Positions 51,444 to 59,839 of a stretch of DNA of 64,000 nucleotides are shown one piece after another. The translations under genes were made by a program, and so were the position numbers. Each line of letters begins with the position of its first letter. Position 1 is the first letter of the stretch. The notes under the pieces were generated by a model that had not been told where the DNA came from, did not search any database, and saw nothing but the letters and a program-made list of their open reading frames with translations. The stretch lies in the NCBI GenBank assembly GCA_963785035.1, contig CAWATG010000015.1, positions 204,462 to 268,461 of the forward strand, read 5' to 3'. Source of the DNA: CAWATG01 sp963785035 (GTDB taxonomy: Bacteria; Actinomycetota; Acidimicrobiia; IMCC26256; CAWATG01).

Positions 51444-51665
51444 GTGGTCGAGGATCTCCGACCATGTGGCAACGACTTCGACCAGCCGTTCGACGCGCTC
51501 GCTGGGCGTCAATGCCAAGAGCTCACGGATGCCCTGACGATCGACCCCACGGTCATCCTCGAGTGGGCTGTGCGTGGTCACACCCAAGTCTACGTCCGCC
51601 CTTCGCCGGAGCGACAGTGGTTGACCGAGCTCGCCAGTACGGAGGAGGAGGTATTCGGGGAGGTG
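51444..51665 (+). other. Unassigned gene fragment before the second methyltransferase copy
   Basis: The frame of methyltransferase copy 2 is open upstream to GTG 51444 and encodes about 74 residues such as RPCGNDFDQPFDAL and IDPTVILEWAVRGHTQVY. These do not occur in copy 1. They faintly resemble the C-terminal part of aminoglycoside phosphotransferase-like kinases, which is a weak impression. It is best read as a relic joined to the copy when the duplication formed. Confidence 0.3.
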
Positions 51666-52211
51666 ATGGCTTTACCCACGGCGATCGAGGAGCACGGCCG
51701 AGACCTCGATGTCGCCCGCGCCACGAAGGGTTTCATGCCCAACGACGAGGGTCTCGCGCTCTTTGATGGGGCATGTGTGGGTGGCGCGCTCGGTGCGCTG
51801 TTGGAGGTCGCCACCTACTGCGGCAAGTCCGCGGTCTATCTCGGCAGTGCGGCGCGTGCGCTCGGGACGGTGTTGTTCACCGTTGATCATCACCGCGGCT
51901 CGGAGGAGAACCAGCCCGGTTGGGAGCACCACGACCTCGAGCTTGTCGATCCGGAGACGGGTCGTATGGACACGTTGCCGTTCTTTCGCCGCACGATGGA
52001 AACCTCCGGGCTCGAAGACTCGGTCGTTGCGGTGCTCGGCGAGTCGACGACCGTCGCGAGGTATTGGGCGACGCCACTGGGGTTCCTCTTTATCGACGGG
52101 GGACAGGCGCCATTTCATGTGTGGCAGCGCGCGGTTGCGCAGGGCTTCGAGCCGCTCACGACAACCGGCAGCCTCCGCACACTCCGTGCGACCGGTTGCC
52201 TCTGTCGGTGA
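51666..52211 (+). pseudogene. Class I SAM methyltransferase, copy 2, with 108-bp in-frame deletion
   Basis: This is the downstream direct repeat of the gene at 46665. From ATG 51666 the frame is open, with the SAM loop LLEVATYCGKSAVYLG. Compared with copy 1 it lacks exactly 36 residues, from the His of DGGH to the Gly before QAPFHVW. In copy 1 this segment lies between two GGGGGACA octamers (47101-47108 and 47209-47216); copy 2 has one octamer, so the loss is a clean deletion between short repeats. The lost part carries the metal/catalytic motif, so the protein is probably inactive. Copy 2 preserves the frame where copy 1 has a one-base insertion. Confidence 0.8.
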
Positions 52212-52229
52212 CGGTCTCGCTGCTCATGT

Positions 52230-52869
52230 TCAAAGAAACTGTCGTCGGCATCCGTGGAGGGCGTCGGAGTAGGCCTCCGCGAGGAGTGCCTCACCGGCCG
52301 GCGTCGGGTGCACGCTGTCGAAGGTGATGCCGGTTCCCTTCTTGGCGACGATTGCATTCCAGTCGATGACGGAGACGCGCTTGGTGTCCTTGGCGATGGT
52401 CTTGATCTGATCGTTGAGGGCGATGACCTGAGCGTGCAGTGCAGCGGTCTCCTCGGGCTTTGCTCCGAAGAACGTCATCTGTGCGTTGATGTTCACGAGG
52501 TGGATGCACCGTGCTCCGGTGAAGATCGCGACGAGCCGACGGAGATTCGCGGCGGCCTGATCGACGGGGACCTTCTTGGCGACATCGTTGGAGCCAAGAT
52601 TGATGATGACCTGGTCGAAGTTCACGCCGGCGATGCTCTGTGCTGGTCCGATCATCTCTTCGGTGCGCAGACCATTGCGCCGCGACCACCATGAGCTTGA
52701 AGCGTGGTCCGATCACCTTTTCGAGGTGTTGGACGTTGCCCGCGGTGATCGAGTCGCCCACGATGCCGACGCGGCGGCCTTCGGAACTGGTGAGACGCTC
52801 CACGACGACGAAGCCAACGACCGTCACGCAGAGCAGAACAAGGATGACGAGCCATCGACGACGGTGCAT
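52230..52869 (-). CDS. Membrane-anchored SGNH/GDSL hydrolase (frameshifted)
   Basis: The first frame opens at ATG 52869 with an anchor helix (WLVILVLLCVTVVGFVVVERL) and block I VGIVGDSITAGN. After a shift near 52680 the second frame reads NGLRTEEMIGPAQSIAG, block III INLGSNDVAKK, and ends with block V DSVHPTPAGEALLAEAY, giving the Ser, Gly/Asn and Asp-His set of SGNH esterases. Such anchored enzymes often deacetylate or acetylate surface glycans. One base missing in GCGGCGC explains the break. The gene is convergent with methyltransferase copy 2. Confidence 0.78.
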
Positions 52870-52911
52870 CAGACCCTCTCTGGCAGCGGTGCGACTATGG
52901 GCACCAACAGG

Positions 52912-54025
52912 TCAGTGGTCGCGCGAGGTGCTGTTGGTGGTGCGTTCGGCGTCGAGTTCGAGACCGGCCTGGAGAAGCTCTTCGGCGTGTGAGCGATGAC
53001 GGGAAGCCTTCGCCGCGGAAGAATCCGGCGGTTGGTCCGGTGCCGGTGAGTGCGTGCGCGGCGAGGACGACGGCGCCGGAGTTCCAGGTGGGTTGTTCGA
53101 CGGGGTAGACCTCGCCCGGAAGATGAAAGGCACGGTCGTCGAAGTTCATGCCGGTCCAGTAGCCGCCGCCGTCGGCGCGTAGGAACTGCACCCAGCCGAA
53201 CAACTCGAGGGCGCGTTCGTGTGCGCCGACAGCGTCGAGTGCCATGACCAGTTCGCAGGTTTCGGCTGCGGTGACCCACGGTTGGTCCGAGACGCACAGC
53301 ACGCCGCGTCCGTCGACGACGAAGGTGTCCCATGACCCTGCGATGCGTGCATGTGCCGAGGGGCCACGCAGCGCGCCGCCGAGGATGGGGTAATACCAGT
53401 CCATGGCCCAGCGGTTCTTGTCGAGGAAGCGGTCGGGTCGGTGTGCGATCGCCACTGCGAGGCGGGGCAGTGCGAGTTCCCAATCGGGGCGTTCCTCGTG
53501 GAGTTGTTCAGCGATTGCGATCGCGCAGCGCAACGATGAGTGGATGCTCGACGATCCGGTGAGCAGCGCGCCGTCGGCGGGGTCATCGGCACGCCAGGCG
53601 ATCTCGCCGGTTTCGGCCTGGTGGTTGAGCGCAAAGTCGATGGCGGCCTGCACGACGGGCCAGAAATCACGCAGGAAACGTGTGTCGCCGGTGACCAGAT
53701 AGTGATGCCAGACCCCGTTGGCGATGTAGCAGGTGACGTTCGTGTCACGTGTGGGGTCCTTGATGGCGTTGCCCTGGTAGTAGGCATGCCAGCCACCGTC
53801 GATGTGTTGCTGGGAGCGCAGCCATTCATAGGCGCGTTCGGCTTCGGCGTTGCGTCCGCCCAGGTCGAGGGCCATCGCGGCTTCGACAAGGTTCCAGGGG
53901 TCGGTGTGTTCGCCCGGTGTCCAGGGGATGTTGCCGTCGTCGAGTTGGATCGCAGCGATCGCATCGACGGTTTCCGCGAGATCTTCAGCGGTGACGATCC
54001 CATCTACGGGCCCCAACAGGCTCAT
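52912..54025 (-). CDS. Alpha/alpha-toroid protein, prenyltransferase- or glycosidase-like (frameshift near end)
   Basis: A protein of about 370 residues made of repeated helical hairpins. It carries IQLDDGNIPWTPGEHTDPWNLVEAAMAL, YEWLRSQQHIDGGWHAYY, TNVTCYIANGVWHHYL and DQPWVTAAETCELVMAL. Proteins like this are usually labelled prenyltransferase/squalene cyclase-like from the six-hairpin toroid, but six-hairpin glycosidases share the fold. I see no DxDD cyclase motif. As read the frame runs to 52895 with a basic tail; a shift near 53010 gives a natural end (HAEELLQAGLELDAERTTNS, stop at 52912). It heads or closes a methyltransferase and two GT4 genes, all on the minus strand, so a role in a glycan or glycolipid is likely. 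Confidence 0.65.
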
Positions 54026-54065
54026 TGCTGTTCCCCCGATCGCGGTTGCTTCAGACGTTGCTGCA

Positions 54066-54776
54066 TCAGACCTTCTCGGCGTAGATCACGAGGCTCTTGC
54101 CGAGCACCGGATTGAGTGTGCGTTCGAGTGCTCCGAGCCAACGTGGCTGCTTCATGATCTGCCACGTCAGCAGGTCGTGGTATTTCCGGACTGTGAACGC
54201 TTCGGTGTTATCGATGCCGGCCATGCACTTGATCCACCAGTACGGCGAGTGCAGCGCATGCGCATGATGCGAACCACGCAGGTACAGGCCGGCGGCTTCG
54301 AGCTTGGTTTCGAGTTCGTGTTGGCGCCAGATGCGCACATGGCCGCCGGGCGTGTCGTGATAGCGGTAGTTGAGTGCCCACGAGACCCGTTCGGGCCAGC
54401 GTGTCGGCACCGTGACGGCGATGCGTGCGCCGGGCTCCAGAACCCGCACGAGCTCGGTGATGGCGCGGTCTGCGTCCCAGATGTGCTCGAGGACTTCACT
54501 GCAGACGATGCGATCGAAGGAGTTGTCGGCGAATGGGAGGCACAACGCGTCACCGTTGATCAGTCCGTGTGGCAGATCTGCTGGGACCTCGCCGGCTTCG
54601 ATCATCGCAGTGGCGATCGCGCGGACGTCCTTGAGGTCGCCTTCGCTGTAGTCGAGTGCGCTGACGTGGGCGCCGCGGCGCATCGCTTCGAACGCGTGGC
54701 GTCCGCCGCCGCAGCCCATGTCGAGCAGCCGCTCTCCCGCGCGAAGGCCGAGGCGGTCGAAGTCGACGGTCAGCAC
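54066..54776 (-). CDS. Class I SAM methyltransferase
   Basis: A 236-residue Methyltransf_11-type enzyme with LLDMGCGGGRHAFEAMRRGA (SAM loop), the acidic VSALDYSEGDL and CSEVLEHIWDADRAITEL. I prefer GTG 54776 (LTVDFDRLGLRAGERL follows), although the frame is open to 54833. Upstream the GT4 gene overlaps it in another frame. Small-molecule or lipid-linked sugar methylation is likely; the target is not predictable. Confidence 0.82.
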   Translation of the reverse strand: MLTVDFDRLGLRAGERLLDMGCGGGRHAFEAMRRGAHVSALDYSEGDLKDVRAIATAMIEAGEVPADLPHGLINGDALCLPFADNSFDRIVCSEVLEHIWDADRAITELVRVLEPGARIAVTVPTRWPERVSWALNYRYHDTPGGHVRIWRQHELETKLEAAGLYLRGSHHAHALHSPYWWIKCMAGIDNTEAFTVRKYHDLLTWQIMKQPRWLGALERTLNPVLGKSLVIYAEKV

Positions 54777-56085
54777 GCCGACGGTGCCCCGACTGGCGTG
54801 GCGCGCCCGGCGCCCTTCGGCCACGTTCGCCACGTTCGGCGAGCAGCGCTCGGTGGTGCGCGACGATGCCTTCGGCGGTCGCGCGCCAGGTGTAGCGCTC
54901 GAGCACGCGTGCGCGACCTGCTTCGCCGATCCGTTCGCGCATCTCGGGGTCGTTCAACGCCGTTGTAATCGCAACGGCAAGCTCATCGGCGTTGTTGGGT
55001 TCGACGGTGATGGCGGTCTCGCCATTCGGCCCGACCACCTCTGGCAGTGCGCCACCCGTCGTCGCGATGAGCGGAACACCACAGGCCATTGCCTCGATGG
55101 CTGGAAGTGAGAAGCCCTCGTAGAGCGACGGGACGACGGCGACCTCGGCCTCGGCGTAGAGCTCGACGATGCGGTCCTGGGAAACGCCCGAGACGAACTC
55201 GACCGCGCCGTTGAGTCCGAGGCGGTCCATGAGCGCCGGCACGAGGCTCTTTTCCTTGAGGCGGCCGATGATCACGAGGTGCGCGTCGGTGTTTTGTGTG
55301 CGGACCTTCGCGAGCGCCTCGAGCAGGGGAGTGAGGCCCTTCATCGGGACGTCTGCGCTCGCAGTGGTGATCAACCGGCCCGGCACGCGCGCAACGGATG
55401 CGCGAGGCTTGAAGATCTCGGGGTCGACACCGACACCGACGATGTGCAGCGCCTCGGCGGGTACGCCCATCTGGGCGACGATGTCACGTCGTGAGGATTC
55501 CGACACGGTGATGACACGCGGGATCTGGCGCGCGACGTTCATCTGCATGCGCAGGAATCCATACCAGCGGCTCAGCGTGAGGCGCCGGAAGCGACTGTTC
55601 GCGTGGGCCATGTCGAGGTCGCGATCGACCGTGATCGGATGGTGCAAGGTGGCGACGACCGGCCAGCCGTCGTCCATCATCTGGAGCAGACCGGTGCCGA
55701 GGCACTGGTTGTCGTGGATGATGTCGAAGTCGTTGCGTCGACTGGCGAGCAGTTTCTGGACCCTCAGGCTGAAGGTGTAGGGCTCGGGGAAGCCCGCCGC
55801 GCACATGAGGGCGAGTTCACGCATGTCGATCGTGTCGCGAATCTCCCATGGCCACGGGATGCGGAACGGGTTGTCGCGCTGGTAGAGGTCGAGGCTCGGC
55901 ACTTTGACCAGCATCGATGGGTCGTCGAGCTCGGGATACGGGGGCCCGGAAAAGACCTCGACGTGGTGGCCGAGCGCGGCGAGTTCACGGGCGACGTAGC
56001 GGGTGTAGACGCCCTGACCACCACAATGAGGATTGCCTCGGTAGATGAGCCAGGCGATCCTGAGTGGGTTCTCTGTGGCAGGCAT
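54550..56085 (-). CDS. GT4-family glycosyltransferase (3' frame probably shifted)
   Basis: A GT-B enzyme starting RIAWLIYRGNPHCGGQGVYTRYVARELAALGHHVEVFSG, with FDIIHDNQCLGTGLLQMM, ITTASADVPMKGLTPLLEAL and the donor motif YEGFSLPAIEAMACGVPLIATTGGALPE. Conserved sequence ends near IVAHHRALLAERGER (about 54835). After that the frame reads only Arg-rich text to 54550, antisense-free but overlapping the methyltransferase. A shift near 54830 would give a TGA overlapping the methyltransferase GTG 54776. The true end is therefore about 54775. ATG 56085 is the start. Confidence 0.82.
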   Translation of the reverse strand: MPATENPLRIAWLIYRGNPHCGGQGVYTRYVARELAALGHHVEVFSGPPYPELDDPSMLVKVPSLDLYQRDNPFRIPWPWEIRDTIDMRELALMCAAGFPEPYTFSLRVQKLLASRRNDFDIIHDNQCLGTGLLQMMDDGWPVVATLHHPITVDRDLDMAHANSRFRRLTLSRWYGFLRMQMNVARQIPRVITVSESSRRDIVAQMGVPAEALHIVGVGVDPEIFKPRASVARVPGRLITTASADVPMKGLTPLLEALAKVRTQNTDAHLVIIGRLKEKSLVPALMDRLGLNGAVEFVSGVSQDRIVELYAEAEVAVVPSLYEGFSLPAIEAMACGVPLIATTGGALPEVVGPNGETAITVEPNNADELAVAITTALNDPEMRERIGEAGRARVLERYTWRATAEGIVAHHRALLAERGERGRRAPGAPRQSGHRRRADRRLRPPRPSRGRAAARHGLRRRTPRVRSDAPRRPRQRTRLQRRRPQGRPRDRHCDDRSRRGPSRSATRTDQR

Positions 56086-56145
56086 GACCCCACAGATTGG
56101 GCTATCGGTGGTGGCTGGGGCAAATGGGTCCGATATGCGGGACGG

Positions 56146-56370
56146 TTACCGGGGCGTCTCGCTGTTCGGCGGGCCGCTCGGCGTGGGGCTCGGTGGGCGC
56201 CGCCGCCGGGGGAGCAGGAGCAGGAGCGCCACGAAGGCGATGGGGGCCATCAACAGGTCACGCTCGTCGATGCCGTGGGTGCTCGAGAAGCTCACGAGCA
56301 CCCAACCCTTCGGGATTCCGAAGGTCTCGGTGGGGGCCCAGATGACCCACCAGGCGCAGGCGCCGAGCAA
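56146..56370 (-). CDS. Small membrane protein, uncertain
   Basis: A 74-residue frame with two hydrophobic stretches (LGACAWWVIWAPTETFGI and LLMAPIAFVALLLLLP) and a basic, Pro-rich tail. It would start at TTG 56370, and similar hydrophobic sequence continues upstream (RYLVALALLGACAWW), so the real start may be missing or shifted. It lies between two GT4 genes on the same strand. No family recognised. Confidence 0.4.
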   Translation of the reverse strand: MLGACAWWVIWAPTETFGIPKGWVLVSFSSTHGIDERDLLMAPIAFVALLLLLPRRRRPPSPTPSGPPNSETPR

Positions 56371-56502
56371 GGCGAGCGCGACCAGGTACCGGGATGTGCG
56401 CCAACGTCGTCGCAGGTGGGGGTCGGTTCGAATCGGGATTTGTCAATCGTACCGGCCGTGCTGCGGTGCCGATCGTCTGCCCTGAGACATGCGCGGCGGC
56501 GG

Positions 56503-57654
56503 TTACCGGGCTTCGCGTAGCTCCTCGGCGACGATCTCACGCAGGCGCTGCTCAAAGGCGGGCACCGAGAAGCGTTCGGCGTTGGCGATGATCGCCTCGC
56601 CGTCCCAGGACTCGTTCACCATGCGGCGGACAGCGCCAGCGACCGCGCTGGGCTCGGGTGTGTCGAAGAAGACGGCGGTCTCGTCTTCGATCATGGTGTC
56701 GAGGAATCCACCGTAACGGAGCAGAGCGGAGGGCTTGGCGAAGTGTGCGGCCTCGAGGGGAGTGAGACCGAAGTCCTCACGCGACGCGGAGATGAGGCCG
56801 CGCGAATTGGCGAAGAGCCAGCGCAGCTCGTCGTCGGAGACGCGGCCGGTGAACTCCACGTTCGAAGGCGCGTTCGCTGCGAGCGCCCGACTCTCGGGCC
56901 CGTCGCCGACGACGACGAGGCGAAGATCAGGAAGCGTTGCGAAGGCCTCGACAACGGCATCGACGTTCTTGTGCCCGATGAGGCGGCTCACGCTCAGGAG
57001 GAACCCGGGACGAAGGTAGGGGATCGCCTGCTGGGGCCCGGACGCGTCGAACGCGATGGGCGGTGGCACGACCTCGGCGTCGCGGCCGTATGCGACGCGC
57101 ACGCGTTCGGCGACGATGGAGGAGTTGGCGAGGTAGCGGTCACAACTCGCTGCTGCTTTGCGGTCCCAACGCTTCAGGTATGGGTGCATTGCTGCTGCGG
57201 CCATCCACCACAGCGGACGGGAGGAATCGGTGTAGTCCTTGCGCTGGTGGACCCAGCGTGGCGGGTTGTGGCAGTAGGCGATCTTGCGTCCGGGAGTTGT
57301 GATGCCGTGTGCCCAACCGCTGGTGCTGCAGACCACAACATCAGAATCGATGCGCGTGCGGTTGAAGATCGGGCCGAGCAGTGGCATCGCTGCACGATGG
57401 TTGTTGCGGAGTGGGCCGACTCGGTTGAGGACACTGGGCCGCACGTCGATGCCTGCGGCGAGTTCCGGTGCGACCTGTTCGGGCTCGTAGAGCGAGGTGT
57501 AGACGGGCGCTCCCGGGAATGCGCGTGTCAACGAAAGCACGACGCGTTCGGCGCCACCGACGACGGTGAGGTAATCGTGCGCGATCGCAACGTTCCCGGC
57601 AATGACCTGGAAAAGCGGTTGGTCGGTCGTCTCGACGGTGGCTGTGCGTGGCAT
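56503..57654 (-). CDS. GT4-family glycosyltransferase
   Basis: About 383 residues. NVAIAHDYLTVVGGAERVVLSL is the N-terminal acceptor loop, followed by KIAYCHNPPRWVHQRKDY. LLSVSRLIGHKNVDAVVEAFATL and the donor motif REDFGLTPLEAAHFAKPSALLRYGG complete the GT-B pattern. ATG 57654 is chosen; the frame is open to 57738, but the extra residues are basic and unlike the family. This type resembles mannosyltransferases of actinobacterial glycolipids, a family-level impression only. It is divergent from the methyltransferase pseudogene. Confidence 0.83.
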   Translation of the reverse strand: MPRTATVETTDQPLFQVIAGNVAIAHDYLTVVGGAERVVLSLTRAFPGAPVYTSLYEPEQVAPELAAGIDVRPSVLNRVGPLRNNHRAAMPLLGPIFNRTRIDSDVVVCSTSGWAHGITTPGRKIAYCHNPPRWVHQRKDYTDSSRPLWWMAAAAMHPYLKRWDRKAAASCDRYLANSSIVAERVRVAYGRDAEVVPPPIAFDASGPQQAIPYLRPGFLLSVSRLIGHKNVDAVVEAFATLPDLRLVVVGDGPESRALAANAPSNVEFTGRVSDDELRWLFANSRGLISASREDFGLTPLEAAHFAKPSALLRYGGFLDTMIEDETAVFFDTPEPSAVAGAVRRMVNESWDGEAIIANAERFSVPAFEQRLREIVAEELREAR

Positions 57655-57829
57655 GGGGAGCACGGGGGGCAGCCCTTCGCGAACAGTCGCTGCGTTGATG
57701 GTGAGCTGCAACCTATGCCGCGAAACGCGCGGCTGCAAGCCCCAATGTGGTTCTCACTATGCGTGGCGCGCGCCTCACGCGAACCGCGATCCAAGTAACT
57801 TCAATTGGTGTCCCTGTTAGTGTCCTGCG

Positions 57830-58811
57830 ATGGAAACAGGCACTGGACCACTTGCTTGTCCTGAATGTCGTGGGTCGCTTGAAATCCAGAGAGGGTTAGG
57901 CGCGTCATGCCCTACCTGTCGATGTGACTACCCGGACAGGCATGGGGTGATAGATCTGCTTCCTGTTCCGTCGGAAGCGGTCATGACGGAACTTCGCGGG
58001 CTCGCTCGCGAAAATGGCGTTGACTTTGAAACCACAGGACCTGATGGCGTCAAGTTCCTTCGGGTTGAGGGCGCCGAATCCACCTCTGAACTGATGGACC
58101 GTTCTCGAGGTGAACGGATCCAGTACTATCAGCAGACAGCGTCGGCCTACTTTGAAGCCCTTGGCCGGGCAGAGATTGACTCGCATCTCTGTGTTGCAGA
58201 GATTGGCGCTGAGAGAACGCTATGGAAATTGCGAGTTATAGAAGATCTTTGCGACCAAGCTTTTGGCGTGAACATCTTTTTTCACGTGCCCGAAACTGCG
58301 CCCCCGCCGACGGCTGCGATGCGGGTTCTCGGCGACATGAATGAACTCCCATTCGTGTCCAACTCACTTGACCTTCTTATCTACAGTGCGACTCTTCATC
58401 ACTCAGTAGATATCCCGAACTCACTGAAGGAAGCAGCGCGGGTACTTCGTAGCGGCGGACAGCGCGATTGTCATCAACGAACCGGTCGCTGGCATTGGCA
58501 AGGCGCTCGGTGGTGCGGTAGGGCACGACCGAGACGAAGAAATTCACGAAGACGAAGTTTCGTTTCAGGCATGGCGGCGGGCGATCAAAACGTCTCGCCT
58601 TCGACCGGATCACTTTGTTCCCGCGTGGTTTCTCCACCAGCTACGTGATCGAAGCCGGCTTCCTCAAGGCACACGATTTCGAGCTCTGGGCGGATGTGTA
58701 GCGCCGGTTGCTAGGCGTTCGGTCCTTGCCGACTTGACGCGGACCTTTGCGCGAGTCCCTGGACAAGCGTTGCTTGGCGTGCCGTTGAATGCCGTTCTCT
58801 GGAAGCGGTGA
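57830..58811 (+). pseudogene. Trm112-like zinc domain plus SAM methyltransferase, broken by several frameshifts
   Basis: The first frame gives a zinc ribbon (LACPECRGSLEI, CPTCRCDYPDRHGVIDLLP), then YYQQTASAYFEALG and the core of a SAM methyltransferase (NELPFVSNSLDLLIYSATLHHS, EAARVLRSGG). At about 58465 the frame changes to AIVINEPVAGIGKALGGAVGHDRDEEIHEDE. Near 58590-58700 a third frame (SYVIEAGFLKAHDFELW) looks more natural, and the second frame ends LLGVPLNAVLWKR at 58811. At least one and probably three indels break it. The DNA is visibly less GC-rich than its neighbours, suggesting acquired DNA. It may be a true pseudogene. Confidence 0.6.
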
Positions 58812-59051
58812 CGGAATGAGTTTCAGCGGCCTGCTGCTATGGCCCAGGTTGTGTCCCTCACCTTGAACTCGTAGCGCGCTGGTAGTACTTGGGCGGCCAG
58901 AAACATCCCGCAGGTTCGGTGCGCCCGTTGTTGGCCTCGCTCAACCGGCGCCCGTGATCGCCCCGCCCACGTCTCGCCATCCCGCCCTCCGATTATCGCG
59001 ACGCTGCTTCGATCAGAGCAGCCCTTGCGATGACCACATGAGGACGCCGTG

Positions 59052-59839
59052 TCACCGAGACAGGTGGATAGGTTCTGCTTGCTCGTCGGTCTCAGTGCTG
59101 GCAACGAACCACGGTGGAGCGCCAAGCACATCGCGGTACACGGCGTGTACTTGCGCAGCCAGCGCGCTCTGGGGTGAACTCACTCGCGCGAAGCAGGCCG
59201 GCCTTGCCGATCCGCAACCGTGTCTCGGGTTCGTCGGCAAGTCTGGCCAGCAGCGCAGCGAGCGCGTCGGCGTCGCCAGGGGTGAAGAGCAGCCCGTCCA
59301 CGTCGTGCGGTGATGATCTCGGCGGGTCCGCCCGCTCCTGCCGCGACCACGGGTAAGCCGTGGGCCATGCCCTCGAGGATGACCTGACCAAATGGTTCGG
59401 GGATCGTCGATGCGTGCACGAGCACATCGATGCGGGCGTATTGGGCGTCGACGTCGTCCTGATGGCCGGTGAACTCGACCCGGTCACGGATCCCGAGGCG
59501 TACCGCTTGGTCTCGCAGCTCGGTCTCGTACGCGTCCTCGCCGAACAGGTTGCCGCCGATGACGATCGCACGTTCGTTCCCCGTGGGGAACGCGCGGGCG
59601 AAGGCGTCGAGGAAGACGTGTTGGCCCTTCCAAGAGGCGAGCCGGCCGACGATGCCAATGGTGAGGGGTCGTGCTAGCAGGCTCGGTCGTGTGCTGCGTC
59701 GTTCGAAAAGGCCAGAAGATCGCGCTCGGTACCACCACGGTCGGCATCGAAACGGAGTCGAGGACGACGTTGCCGCCGAGCCGGTTGCCTGGAAGTCGAA
59801 GGGTGTCCAGTGTCGAGTACGAGTTGGCGATGATGGCAT
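59052..59839 (-). pseudogene. C-terminal half of a GT4 glycosyltransferase in three frames
   Basis: This is the continuation of the second GT4 in the tandem frame at 59484-61460. Near 59700 the coding frame shifts and reads TIGIVGRLASWKGQHVFLDAF, EFTGHQDDVDAQYARIDVLVHAS and PEPFGQVILEGMAHGLPVVA. Near 59310 it shifts again to DVDGLLFTPGDADALAALLARL, and near 59180 to ALAAQVHAVYRDVLGAPPWFV, ending at 59052. All donor-domain motifs are present, so only indels separate it from a whole enzyme. Confidence 0.6.

Noticed and set aside
46665..52211. An insertion sequence or transposon carrying the toxin genes
   Set aside because: I looked for transposase motifs and terminal inverted repeats and found none; only the duplicated methyltransferase gene flanks the island.
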